A DNA stretch of 10,134 bases from Pyrinomonadaceae bacterium. Its GTDB lineage: Bacteria; Acidobacteriota; Blastocatellia; Pyrinomonadales; Pyrinomonadaceae. Each line of letters starts with the position of its first letter. The first letter of the stretch is position 1. Where the stretch lies: positions 1-10,134 of the forward strand of contig JACCTF010000909.1 in assembly GCA_013812565.1 (NCBI GenBank), read 5' to 3'. Positions 1-5,570 of the stretch are shown here, piece after piece. The notes beneath the pieces were generated by a model. It made no database searches. It saw only the letters and a program-made list of their open reading frames with translations, and was not told the origin of the DNA. A program made the translations under genes and the position numbers.

Positions 1-62
1 TCAATTTCGCGCAAGATTTGGAGTTTAAAGTCGCGGGTAAATTGACGTTTTTTGAGAGTCAT
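1..62 (-). CDS. IS3-family transposase OrfA, N-terminal fragment (partial, runs off the window)
   Basis: Twenty codons are visible from an ATG at 62-60, reading MTLKKRQFTRDFKLQILREI. This is the characteristic N-terminus of the IS3/IS911 helix-turn-helix OrfA (basic, 'K-R-x-F-T-x-x-F-K' pattern), the DNA-binding part of the transposase that recognises the element's ends. An AGGAGA ribosome binding site lies about 8 bases upstream on the minus strand (about 70-75), which supports the start. The rest of the gene is outside the window, so I cannot say whether the element is intact or which IS3 subgroup it belongs to. Confidence 0.75.
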   Translation of the reverse strand, partial: MTLKKRQFTRDFKLQILREI

Positions 63-126
63 CGTTAAGTCTCCTATTTCTGATATAGAAGCTTAACTTG
101 TTGTCTCATTCAAGGGGTGCAGTCCA
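1..126 (-). mobile_element. IS3-family insertion sequence, left tip only (continues past window start)
   Basis: Read on the minus strand, the stretch from 126 downwards begins TGGACTGCACCCC (114-126), which resembles the terminal inverted repeats of IS3-family elements: it starts with TG and has the C-rich pattern typical of the IS150-like groups. About 50 bases inside this tip comes a good ribosome binding site and an OrfA-like reading frame, the normal IS3 layout. The other end, the second reading frame (OrfB) and the target-site duplication lie outside the window. The exact outer base (126) is inferred from family knowledge of TG...CA tips; it could shift by a few bases. Confidence 0.72.
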
Positions 127-138
127 CCCGCCTAGCAA

Positions 139-166
139 TTTAGAAATGTCCCCTTACTAAACTAAT
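139..166 (+). promoter_or_regulatory. Candidate transposase promoter overlapping the left inverted repeat
   Basis: TTTAGA (139-144) and ACTAAT (161-166) each match four of six bases of the sigma-70 -35 and -10 consensus, with a 16-bp spacer. Transcription would begin near 173, just inside the left arm of the hairpin at 169-195. The match is weak, and a different promoter is possible. Confidence 0.35.
141..153 (+). repeat. Left terminal inverted repeat of the ISNCY-like element
   Basis: TAGAAATGTCCCC matches the reverse complement of 1543-1555 at all 13 positions. Only one copy of the motif is present at this end, unlike the right end, where it occurs twice. Confidence 0.75.
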
Positions 167-168
167 CA

Positions 169-195
169 ATCTGCACCTGAAAGGTAGGTGCAGAT
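169..195 (+). promoter_or_regulatory. Start-codon hairpin of the transposase gene (10-bp stem, 7-base loop)
   Basis: ATCTGCACCT (169-178) is perfectly complementary to AGGTGCAGAT (186-195). The loop, GAAAGGT (179-185), carries purine-rich ribosome-binding sequence, and the right arm contains the alternative GTG start (188) and the first two bases of the ATG start (194). In RNA this would hide the initiation region. Several insertion sequences (the classic cases are IS10 and IS50) use such fold-back so that transcripts read in from outside are not translated; that role here is an inference from position and perfection of the stem. Confidence 0.6.
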
Positions 196-1435
196 GAAAG
201 GACATTTTACTAAGAGTAAAAATCAGACGGAGATTCTTCACGTGCTGGAGCGCGTACAGCGCACAGAGTTGACCTTGAAAAGTGCGGCTCACATCCTCGG
301 CTTCAGCCATCGGCAGCTGAAAAGAATTTACAAACGCTTCAAGACTGAGGGCCAGCAGGCGCTAGTTCATAGGGCATGCGGCAAAGCCAGTAACCGCGCC
401 TTTGACTCACAGACCAGGCAGCTCATCTTAGATCGCTACCAGCAGCGCTACCCTGACTTCGGCCCAACTCTGGCTGCCGAGAAACTGGCCGAGGAGGGCC
501 TCGCCGTCGATCACGAAACTTTACGTGGGTGGTTGATCCATGAGGGGCTATGGCAAAAGCAGCGCAAGCGCTCGGCTCATCGCAGCTGGCGCGAGCGCCG
601 CGCCCACTTCGGCGAACTCGTTCAGATGGATGGCTCTCATCATCACTGGTTTGAGGAGCGTGGCGCAGCCTGCTGCTTGATGAACATGGTTGATGATGCG
701 ACCGGGGTGACCCTCGCGCTGTTAGCCGAAGACGAGACGACCGTCGCGGCCATGACACTGCTGTGGAAGTGGATCGACACCTTCGGCATCCCGGCGGCGC
801 TTTATACGGATCGTAAGAACCTCTACGTTCCTTCAGAAAAGTCGGCGAAGAGAGCCAGTTTGGAGGGGGTGGAACAACTGACGCAGTTCGGCCGGGCGTG
901 CCAGAAGCTGGGCATCCGCATCATCGAAGCGCACTCGCCGCAGGCGAAGGGGCGGGTCGAACGCAGTAACGGTGTTTATCAAGATCGGTTCGTTAAGGAG
1001 CTGCGCCTCGCCGGGGTAGATTCAATCGCCGCTGCCAACGAGCTTCTCTATGGCGTGTTCTTAGCACACCTTAACGAGCGGTTTGCCGTCGAAGCGCGGG
1101 AGGCGAGCGATTTCCATCGTAGCGCACAAGGCTTAGACCTGGCCGCGATCTTCTGCCTCGAAGAAGAGCGAGCTATGACAAGCGACTGGGTGGTCAGATT
1201 TGAAAACAGCTACTACCGACTCAAGCCGCAGAGCAGCTACGCCCCGGCAGTCGGGAAAGTATTCGTCCGCAAGCAGCTCGACGGCGAGTTGCGCTTCAAC
1301 TACCGCGGTCAGGATCTTGACTACAAACGACTAGCTGAAAGGCCGGCTAGAAGTGAGCAGAAGGCGGAGGTGAGTAAGACGAAGGGGAAGTATGTTCCCG
1401 CGCCAGATCATCCGTGGCGTAAGAATTGGCGATGA
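194..1435 (+). CDS. DDE transposase, ISNCY/IS1202-like family
   Basis: This protein cuts and joins the ends of the element at 141-1555. It has an N-terminal helix-turn-helix region (about residues 10-60, 'SAAHILGFSHRQLKRIYKRF'), a second basic region up to about residue 140, then an RNase-H-like integrase core. Counting from the ATG at 194, the likely catalytic triad is D146 (in QMDGSHHHW), D206 (in LYTDRKN) and E256 (in KGRVERSNG), followed by a C-terminal beta-rich region. The KGRVERSNG block and the HHHW after the first Asp are typical of the ISNCY-type transposases. Start choice: an in-frame GTG at 188 would add two residues, but AGG (186-188) sits 5 bases before the ATG at 194 and AAAGG further up, so 194 is preferred; initiation is probably controlled by the hairpin at 169-195. 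The length of 413 residues suits the family and no frameshift is seen. Family naming is from memory of motifs. Confidence 0.88.
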   Translation: MKGHFTKSKNQTEILHVLERVQRTELTLKSAAHILGFSHRQLKRIYKRFKTEGQQALVHRACGKASNRAFDSQTRQLILDRYQQRYPDFGPTLAAEKLAEEGLAVDHETLRGWLIHEGLWQKQRKRSAHRSWRERRAHFGELVQMDGSHHHWFEERGAACCLMNMVDDATGVTLALLAEDETTVAAMTLLWKWIDTFGIPAALYTDRKNLYVPSEKSAKRASLEGVEQLTQFGRACQKLGIRIIEAHSPQAKGRVERSNGVYQDRFVKELRLAGVDSIAAANELLYGVFLAHLNERFAVEAREASDFHRSAQGLDLAAIFCLEEERAMTSDWVVRFENSYYRLKPQSSYAPAVGKVFVRKQLDGELRFNYRGQDLDYKRLAERPARSEQKAEVSKTKGKYVPAPDHPWRKNWR

Positions 1436-1517
1436 GCTATGAAGTGAGCTTTTAGTAAGGGAGCGCTTACGGAAAGCAAACTGTTACGACGGGGCGTTAG
1501 ATAGCTGGCAGCTCAGC

Positions 1518-1556
1518 GGGGGACACTTCTATCCAGTTATAGGGGGACATTTCTAT
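1518..1556 (-). repeat. Right end of the ISNCY-like element: duplicated 15-bp motif, 24-bp period
   Basis: Two copies of GGGGGACAYTTCTAT lie at 1518-1532 and 1542-1556 with a start-to-start distance of 24 bp. They differ at one base (C or T). The outer copy contains the 13-bp terminal inverted repeat that matches the left end, and the inner copy is a direct repeat of it. Tandem end motifs of this kind are commonly transposase binding sites (family knowledge); the binding role here is inferred. Confidence 0.7.
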
Positions 1557-1667
1557 TCGGTCACAACAGGTATTTCTGATCGAGTACAGTAGTGCTTCTC
1601 CACCATTTGTGGAGGGGGCATTCATGACCACTGTGAAATAGGACTATTCCCTGCAGACAACTTCTCA

Positions 1668-1673
1668 TATAAT
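1668..1673 (+). promoter_or_regulatory. Candidate -10 box (TATAAT) for the triple-RidA gene
   Basis: A perfect TATAAT lies only 9 bases before the ATG at 1683. Transcription would normally start about 7 bases downstream, at 1680-1681, giving an mRNA with almost no 5' leader. This agrees with the lack of any Shine-Dalgarno sequence before this start. No good -35 hexamer is visible at 16-18 bp (around 1644-1650), so the box could be chance. Confidence 0.4.
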
Positions 1674-1682
1674 CCGCCCACT

Positions 1683-2762
1683 ATGATTCGATCTCTTGCT
1701 GCTGCGATTTTTCTTGTGACGGTGTGCTGGTGCTGCTGCTACGCCCAAGAGCGCAAGCTCATCGTTCCGGCGAATGCTGCCAAACCGGTTGGTCCCTACA
1801 GCCCCGGCATCCTTACCGGCAACTATCTATACGTCTCGGGTCAAGGGGTTCGTGATGCGAACGGCTCGATGCCAAACGGCATTGAGGCGCAGACACGACA
1901 GTGTTTGGATAACGTCAAGGCCATCATCGAAGCCGCCGGTTTGACGATGGCACACATCGTTCACATGCAGCTTTACCTGGAGAAGATGAGCGACTTCGAA
2001 GTTGTGGATCAAGTCTATGCGACTTACTTTCCGCAAGCGCCACCGGCGCGAATCCTTGTCGGCGTAGCCAAGATGCCAACGGACACCACGGTTGAGATGA
2101 CGGCCGTTGCGGTGCGCGACCCGTCGTCGAAAAAAGTTCTTGCGCTAACAAACCTGAAGCCGATAGGTCACGCAAGTTCCGCCGTCGCTGTTGGTGATAG
2201 GGTGTATCTATCGGGCGTCTACGGGAAGACGATGACTGCGGCGAATGGAAATTTGCAAAAGGTGCTGAGGCAGACAAATCTCGGCGGCTCTCAGGTAGTT
2301 TTCCGTAATGAGTATGCTACGACGATGCCCTCGATGATTCCGGTAAATGAACTTCCCCAAGATATGCAAGCGGCTATCTCTGTCATCACGGTTCGCAGAG
2401 CAAACAGGCGAGACCGCACTAAGAATTCATCTGATGTCTGTAAGGCGGATGCCGAAACACTCTTTTGCTCGGTGCAGGCGGGGGCCGCCTCCGGCGAAAA
2501 AAGTGTAGAGGGACAGGTTCGCTTTGTGATGAAGAAGTTGCAGGCCGGCCTTGAGAAACATGGTGCGAGTTTGTCGAACGTGACCGCAAGTAACGTGTAC
2601 CTTGACGACATTAAGGAGTTCAAGCTGATGAATGAACCCTATGCTTCATTCTTCCAGAACTTCCCGCCGACCCGAACCACCGTGCAGCCGTTCCCGCCCG
2701 CGGCTGATCGCAGCCGGAATGATCCGGCGCTGGTGCGCATCTCCGTCATTGCCGTGAAGTAG
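1683..2762 (+). CDS. Exported protein with three RidA (YjgF/YER057c/UK114) domains
   Basis: RidA proteins are small trimeric enamine/imine deaminases; this one, 359 residues, seems to hold three RidA-like units in one exported chain. Residues 1-21 form a Sec signal peptide with four cysteines in its hydrophobic core (C15, C17-C19) and a probable cut near CYAQ. Unit 1 (about 26-145) is complete: it has GPYS, YVSGQG, the substrate-binding arginine in PPARI (R123) and the glutamate matching E. coli RidA E120 (E138). Unit 2 (about 152-238) keeps the first strands (VYLSGVYG) and the last strands but lacks roughly 30 residues of the helical middle; the arginine position reads PSM and the glutamate is replaced. 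Unit 3 (about 250-359) keeps the arginine (PPTRTT, R331) but has Arg in place of the glutamate (LVRISVIAV). There is no Shine-Dalgarno sequence; see the TATAAT at 1668. The gene pairs with the RidA gene at 2800, 37 bases on. The domain family is clear; the reaction and substrate are unknown. Confidence 0.88.
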   Translation: MIRSLAAAIFLVTVCWCCCYAQERKLIVPANAAKPVGPYSPGILTGNYLYVSGQGVRDANGSMPNGIEAQTRQCLDNVKAIIEAAGLTMAHIVHMQLYLEKMSDFEVVDQVYATYFPQAPPARILVGVAKMPTDTTVEMTAVAVRDPSSKKVLALTNLKPIGHASSAVAVGDRVYLSGVYGKTMTAANGNLQKVLRQTNLGGSQVVFRNEYATTMPSMIPVNELPQDMQAAISVITVRRANRRDRTKNSSDVCKADAETLFCSVQAGAASGEKSVEGQVRFVMKKLQAGLEKHGASLSNVTASNVYLDDIKEFKLMNEPYASFFQNFPPTRTTVQPFPPAADRSRNDPALVRISVIAVK

Positions 2763-2799
2763 TAAACCACTTGAATCCAAATCATAAGGACACTCACCA

Positions 2800-3255
2800 A
2801 TGAACTCTCAGCGAAGAAGATTCATGAAAGCGGCGGCCGTTGGAGCCGTTGCCGCCCCGACAGTAGCTGCTGCCCAAAGCACGAAGAAGAAGGTTCACTA
2901 TAAGGGTCAGAAGCCAGTTCAGAAGCCTCAGCAGACGCCGCTCTTCTCGGGCGCGGTTTCCTACGGCAACCTGCTGTTCATTGCCGGTAAGGGCGCTCAC
3001 TTTGAAGGTGACATCAAGGCGCACACAAAACATGTGCTTGATGAAATCGAAAAGGAACTCGTGAACGCCGGTTCCTCAATGAACAAGGTTCTCAAGTGCA
3101 ATGTGTACTTGAACGACCTCAAGGACTACCAAGCGATGAATGAAGTTTTCCGCGGACGCTTCGGCGACGAACCACCTGTGCGCACAACCATCGCCGCTGC
3201 CGGAGGCATCCCCGGCAACTCGCTCGTCGAGATTGACGTGATCGCTTACATCTGA
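2800..3255 (+). CDS. Tat-exported single-domain RidA (YjgF/YER057c/UK114) protein
   Basis: This 151-residue protein has a twin-arginine signal (RRRFMK at 5-10, then an alanine-rich stretch ending near AAAQ, residue 26) and one RidA domain from about 30 to 151. Visible family features are LLFIAGKG (58-65), the helix TKHVLDEIEKEL, NVYLNDLKDY (101-110), the arginine in PPVRTT (R128) and the glutamate of VEIDVIAY (E144, the position of E. coli E120), so the usual substrate- and water-binding residues look intact. An AAGGA site (2786-2790) lies 9 bases before the ATG. It follows the triple-RidA gene by 37 bases and is probably in one transcript with it. Use of Tat suggests that it folds before export, in contrast with the Sec signal of its neighbour. 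RidA is normally cytoplasmic, so the target outside the cell membrane is unclear; some family members are better at other imine-type or unrelated reactions. Confidence 0.88.
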   Translation: MNSQRRRFMKAAAVGAVAAPTVAAAQSTKKKVHYKGQKPVQKPQQTPLFSGAVSYGNLLFIAGKGAHFEGDIKAHTKHVLDEIEKELVNAGSSMNKVLKCNVYLNDLKDYQAMNEVFRGRFGDEPPVRTTIAAAGGIPGNSLVEIDVIAYI

Positions 3256-3319
3256 ACCAACTGCCTAATGCAAGTTCAAGAGACATTTTGTGCAAGACAG
3301 TTTCAACACAAAGATTGCT

Positions 3320-3382
3320 GAGACGCAGAGATCATAGAGAGTATTTCTCTGTGCAACCTCTGTGTTTCTCTGTGTCTCTGTG
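3320..3382. repeat. CTCTGTG-rich imperfect inverted repeat between the RidA and DUF362 genes
   Basis: CTCTGTG occurs four times on the plus strand (3347-3353, 3358-3364, 3368-3374, 3376-3382). GAGACGCAGAGA (3320-3331) is complementary to TCTCTGTGTCTC (3367-3378) at 11 of 12 positions, the other being a possible G-U pair, so the transcript could fold back. The style (CACAGAG/CTCTGTG units) resembles dispersed intergenic repeats that I recall from several bacterial phyla, including Acidobacteriota. It holds no open reading frame. It lies in the 216-base gap 3256-3471, which otherwise shows only the ribosome binding site of the next gene. Confidence 0.6.
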
Positions 3383-3471
3383 GTGAAGTCCAAGTCCCAT
3401 TACACACAGCCTTCATTAAAACTGCACTAGCAAACTACAGTTCGCTACACAGCTATTAAATTGGAGAGAAG

Positions 3472-4611
3472 ATGGATCGCAGAACTTTTGTCGGACTACT
3501 TGCAGCAGCTCCGCTCGCCACAACCGCAAAGGGTGAGACGACGCCGAAGTGTCGCATCGCGAGCGACTACCAACCGGCTGCCGTCCCCGGCATGCCAGGG
3601 CCCTATCCCGGCAAAGTGGTTGCAGTGAAATCGGCGAAGTGCCTCGATGCGTCTGGTGAAAACGTGAACGCCGAAGTCGTGCGCGAGATGATGACGCGCG
3701 GGATGCGTGAGCTGACCGGGGAGCGGAAAGTCATTGATGCCTGGCGGCGCTTCTTCGAGCCCTCCGACATCGTCGGCATCAAGGTCAACTGTGGCGGCCA
3801 TCCGTGGGTGGTCTCCTCGCACGATATCGTGGCCGAAACCGTCCGCAATCTAACAATGGCCGGAATCAAGCCGTCGCAGATTTACGTCTACGAACGCTTT
3901 CAGAGCCAGCTTGATGAGGTGAACTACGCCCCGCACCTGCCCGAAGGAGTGCGGATCGTGGCGGCTGAAAAGGCGAACCGGAACGTTGATAATCTCGGCT
4001 ACGATCCGGCGACTTATGTCGAGGCCGATCTCTTTGGCGAGGAGGACACGCGCTCTAATCTGATGCGACTTATCTCGCAGCGTCTGACGAAGATCATCAA
4101 CATCCCTAACATGAAGGATCACGGCGCGACCGGAGCCACGGGCTGTCTGAAAAACATCGCTTATGGAAGTTTCTCCAACGTCGCACGCACGCACTACCGC
4201 GGCAAGTCGCACACCCTTTCCTTCGTCGGCACGCTGGCAACGGTCGAACCTCTGCGCTCGCGGACGGTTTTGCAAATCATGGATGGTCTGCGCGGCGTGT
4301 GGCACGGTGGGCCGTTTGCGCGCACGCGCCGCTATGTTTTTTATCCGAAGCAGATTATGTTCGGCACCGATCCGGTGGCGATTGATCGCCTGCTGCTCGA
4401 CATCATCGACGATAAGCGCAAAGCCGAAGGCGCGATTTCGATCTGGGACCGCTCACCTAAATATCTGGAAGCGAACAACGGAATCAAGCGCGACGAGAAC
4501 CCGAACGTCAACATTATCATCCGCGAGCCTGGGCATGTGGAGTATGCGTCGAAGCTCGGCTTAGGCGTGTACGATCCGGCAAGGATCAGCGTGAAGGAGT
4601 GCGAAGTATGA
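3472..4611 (+). CDS. Tat-exported DUF362-domain protein
   Basis: The 379-residue protein begins with a twin-arginine signal (DRRTFVGLLAAAP, residues 2-14). The rest matches the DUF362 family: FFEPSDIVGIKVN (94-106), a long alpha/beta region, the diagnostic KDHGATGATGCLKN block (215-228) and GTDPVAIDRLLLDII (298-312). DUF362 proteins are often found in anaerobes fused to ferredoxin domains, but no cysteine-rich [4Fe-4S] motif is present here; the few cysteines are scattered (C27, C57, C107, C225). The biochemical function of the family is not settled. GGAG (3463-3466) stands 5 bases before the ATG. The stop codon overlaps the start of the next gene (ATGA, 4608-4611), so the two products are probably made together. 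The CTCTGTG repeat separates it from the RidA pair, so a shared transcript with those is uncertain. Confidence 0.85.
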   Translation: MDRRTFVGLLAAAPLATTAKGETTPKCRIASDYQPAAVPGMPGPYPGKVVAVKSAKCLDASGENVNAEVVREMMTRGMRELTGERKVIDAWRRFFEPSDIVGIKVNCGGHPWVVSSHDIVAETVRNLTMAGIKPSQIYVYERFQSQLDEVNYAPHLPEGVRIVAAEKANRNVDNLGYDPATYVEADLFGEEDTRSNLMRLISQRLTKIINIPNMKDHGATGATGCLKNIAYGSFSNVARTHYRGKSHTLSFVGTLATVEPLRSRTVLQIMDGLRGVWHGGPFARTRRYVFYPKQIMFGTDPVAIDRLLLDIIDDKRKAEGAISIWDRSPKYLEANNGIKRDENPNVNIIIREPGHVEYASKLGLGVYDPARISVKECEV

Positions 4612-5558
4612 GTCTCTTGCTGCTGTTGCTCGCATTGCCGTTGTTGTATTGGCAAGGGGGAGTCGAGAGCGCGCCAACCTTGAAGCAAGCAGGCATCGAA
4701 CGCTTGTGCGTGCCGCCCGATCAAATTGAAGCGTGGCGGAAAGCAGGTTTCTCGGTGATCCCAATGACTGATGCTGAACTAGCTTCGCGCGAGAAATTGC
4801 CCACGCCGGGCATTGCCGCGCGCGCCGGAGTCGCCTCTCCGACGCGCAGCCCGTGGATCGACGCCAACGGTTGGCAGTACCTCCGCAATTTCGCGCGAAA
4901 CGGAGCGGGCAAATACTACTATGATTTACCGGCAGGGAAAGCCGCGCTGGCTGCCGCCGAAGCGTTTGCCTACGGAGCAGATGCGGTTCTGAAGATTGAC
5001 ACAGCCGATCTTGAAGAGTTCGGACGAATGCTTGCCTTCCTGCGGCAGTTGCCGACGGATGATTTGCCGACGCTCGCTGATCTGGCCGTCGTGGATGATG
5101 GCTCACCTTTGACGGGCGAGGTGATGAATCTCCTCGCCAGGCGGAATCTACTTTTTCGCCCTGTCCCAACTCCTCTGCCGCAGTTCCCTATCAACATCAA
5201 ACTCGGCACCAAAGAATACCCGAAAGAAGCGGTGACGGATCCGAGCCTGTTCGCGCTAAAGATTCGCCGTCGGCTTACTGATGAGAAAAGACGCTTGCGC
5301 ATCTATGGCAGCGAGGTTGTGATCTGTCGGCTCACAGGCGAGGCGGCGCGTGTGAGGCTGCATCTGCTCAATTATGGTGGACGTGAAATCGCGGGTCTAC
5401 GCATTCGCCTGCGTGGAACTTACGCCAAAGGTGAAGCGTTTGTGGCCGGGTCGGGCCGCGTAGAGCCGATGGATTATGTTCTCACTGATGGGGCGACGGA
5501 GTTTTCCCTTGCCAAGATGGAAACCTACGCATGGATCGAATTGACGGCGGTAAAGTGA
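4608..5558 (+). CDS. Secreted protein of unknown function, coupled to DUF362
   Basis: I do not recognise this 316-residue protein. Residues 1-21 are a leucine-rich signal peptide. The N-terminal half alternates helices and short strands (RLCVPPDQIEAWRKAGFSVI at 32-51; ADAVLKIDTADLEEFGRMLA at 124-143), and its block SPWIDANGWQYLRN (81-94) followed by GKYYYDLP (101-108) looks like a conserved feature; this part could be a fragment of a barrel-like hydrolase fold. The last 95 residues or so (about 222-316) are beta-rich, like a C-terminal sandwich domain. The start is the ATG at 4608, overlapping the DUF362 stop as ATGA, with AAGGAG (4594-4599) 8 bases before it inside the upstream gene; an in-frame GTG at 4599 is less likely. 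Overlap and spacing indicate translational coupling, so it may act with the DUF362 protein. It ends 12 bases from the convergent ApbE gene. Confidence 0.72.
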   Translation: MSLLLLLLALPLLYWQGGVESAPTLKQAGIERLCVPPDQIEAWRKAGFSVIPMTDAELASREKLPTPGIAARAGVASPTRSPWIDANGWQYLRNFARNGAGKYYYDLPAGKAALAAAEAFAYGADAVLKIDTADLEEFGRMLAFLRQLPTDDLPTLADLAVVDDGSPLTGEVMNLLARRNLLFRPVPTPLPQFPINIKLGTKEYPKEAVTDPSLFALKIRRRLTDEKRRLRIYGSEVVICRLTGEAARVRLHLLNYGGREIAGLRIRLRGTYAKGEAFVAGSGRVEPMDYVLTDGATEFSLAKMETYAWIELTAVK

Positions 5559-5570
5559 GTTGATTGGCAT

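Larger units (their letters stand above)
141..1555 (+). mobile_element. Complete insertion sequence, ISNCY/IS1202-like
   Basis: A single long transposase gene is bracketed by a perfect 13-bp inverted repeat: TAGAAATGTCCCC at 141-153 and its reverse complement at 1543-1555. The boundaries given are those of the inverted-repeat core. The true tips may lie some bases further out, because elements of this type often have imperfect outer ends; I could not find a convincing target-site duplication on either side. The element lies beside the IS3-family tip at 126, so this looks like an insertion hot spot or an element cluster. Transposase, ends and reading frame all appear intact, so the element may be active or recently active. 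Confidence 0.75.
1436..1682. other. Non-coding stretch: IS right end and upstream region of the RidA gene
   Basis: Bases 1436-1517 follow the transposase stop and hold no recognisable gene. Bases 1518-1556 are the duplicated right-end motif. Bases 1557-1682 are probably chromosomal flank. They include a small hairpin, CTCCAC (1598-1603) pairing with GTGGAG (1609-1614) around a 5-base loop, which has no T-tract after it and so is not a convincing terminator, and a perfect TATAAT box just before the next gene. Confidence 0.5.

Noticed and set aside
96..104. TTGTTGT near 97 as the left tip of the ISNCY-like element, matching the TGTTGTGACC read outside its right end
   Set aside because: The distances to the 13-bp core differ greatly on the two sides (about 37 versus 5 bases), and the segment lies inside the IS3-family end.
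1598..1614. CTCCAC/GTGGAG hairpin as a terminator for the insertion sequence
   Set aside because: The stem has only 6 pairs, no T-tract follows on either strand, and it lies outside the IS right end.
1697..1742. Lipoprotein signal in the triple-RidA protein because of its cysteines
   Set aside because: No [LVI][ASTVI][GAS]C pattern precedes any of the cysteines, and a signal peptidase I site fits better.
3347..3382. CTCTGTG units as a CRISPR array
   Set aside because: The repeats are 7 bases long with 1-4 bases between them, far too short, and no cas genes are present.
4114..4155. GATGAT-like segment (HGATGATG) of the DUF362 protein as an FMN-attachment site for the ApbE enzyme
   Set aside because: It falls in the KDHGxTGxTGxLKN block that DUF362 proteins generally share and is not the D/E-x-x-SGAT acceptor pattern in an FMN-binding domain.
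4163..4564. 133-residue plus-strand frame inside the DUF362 gene
   Set aside because: It overlaps a strongly supported family gene in another frame and has an arginine/serine-rich composition typical of shadow frames.
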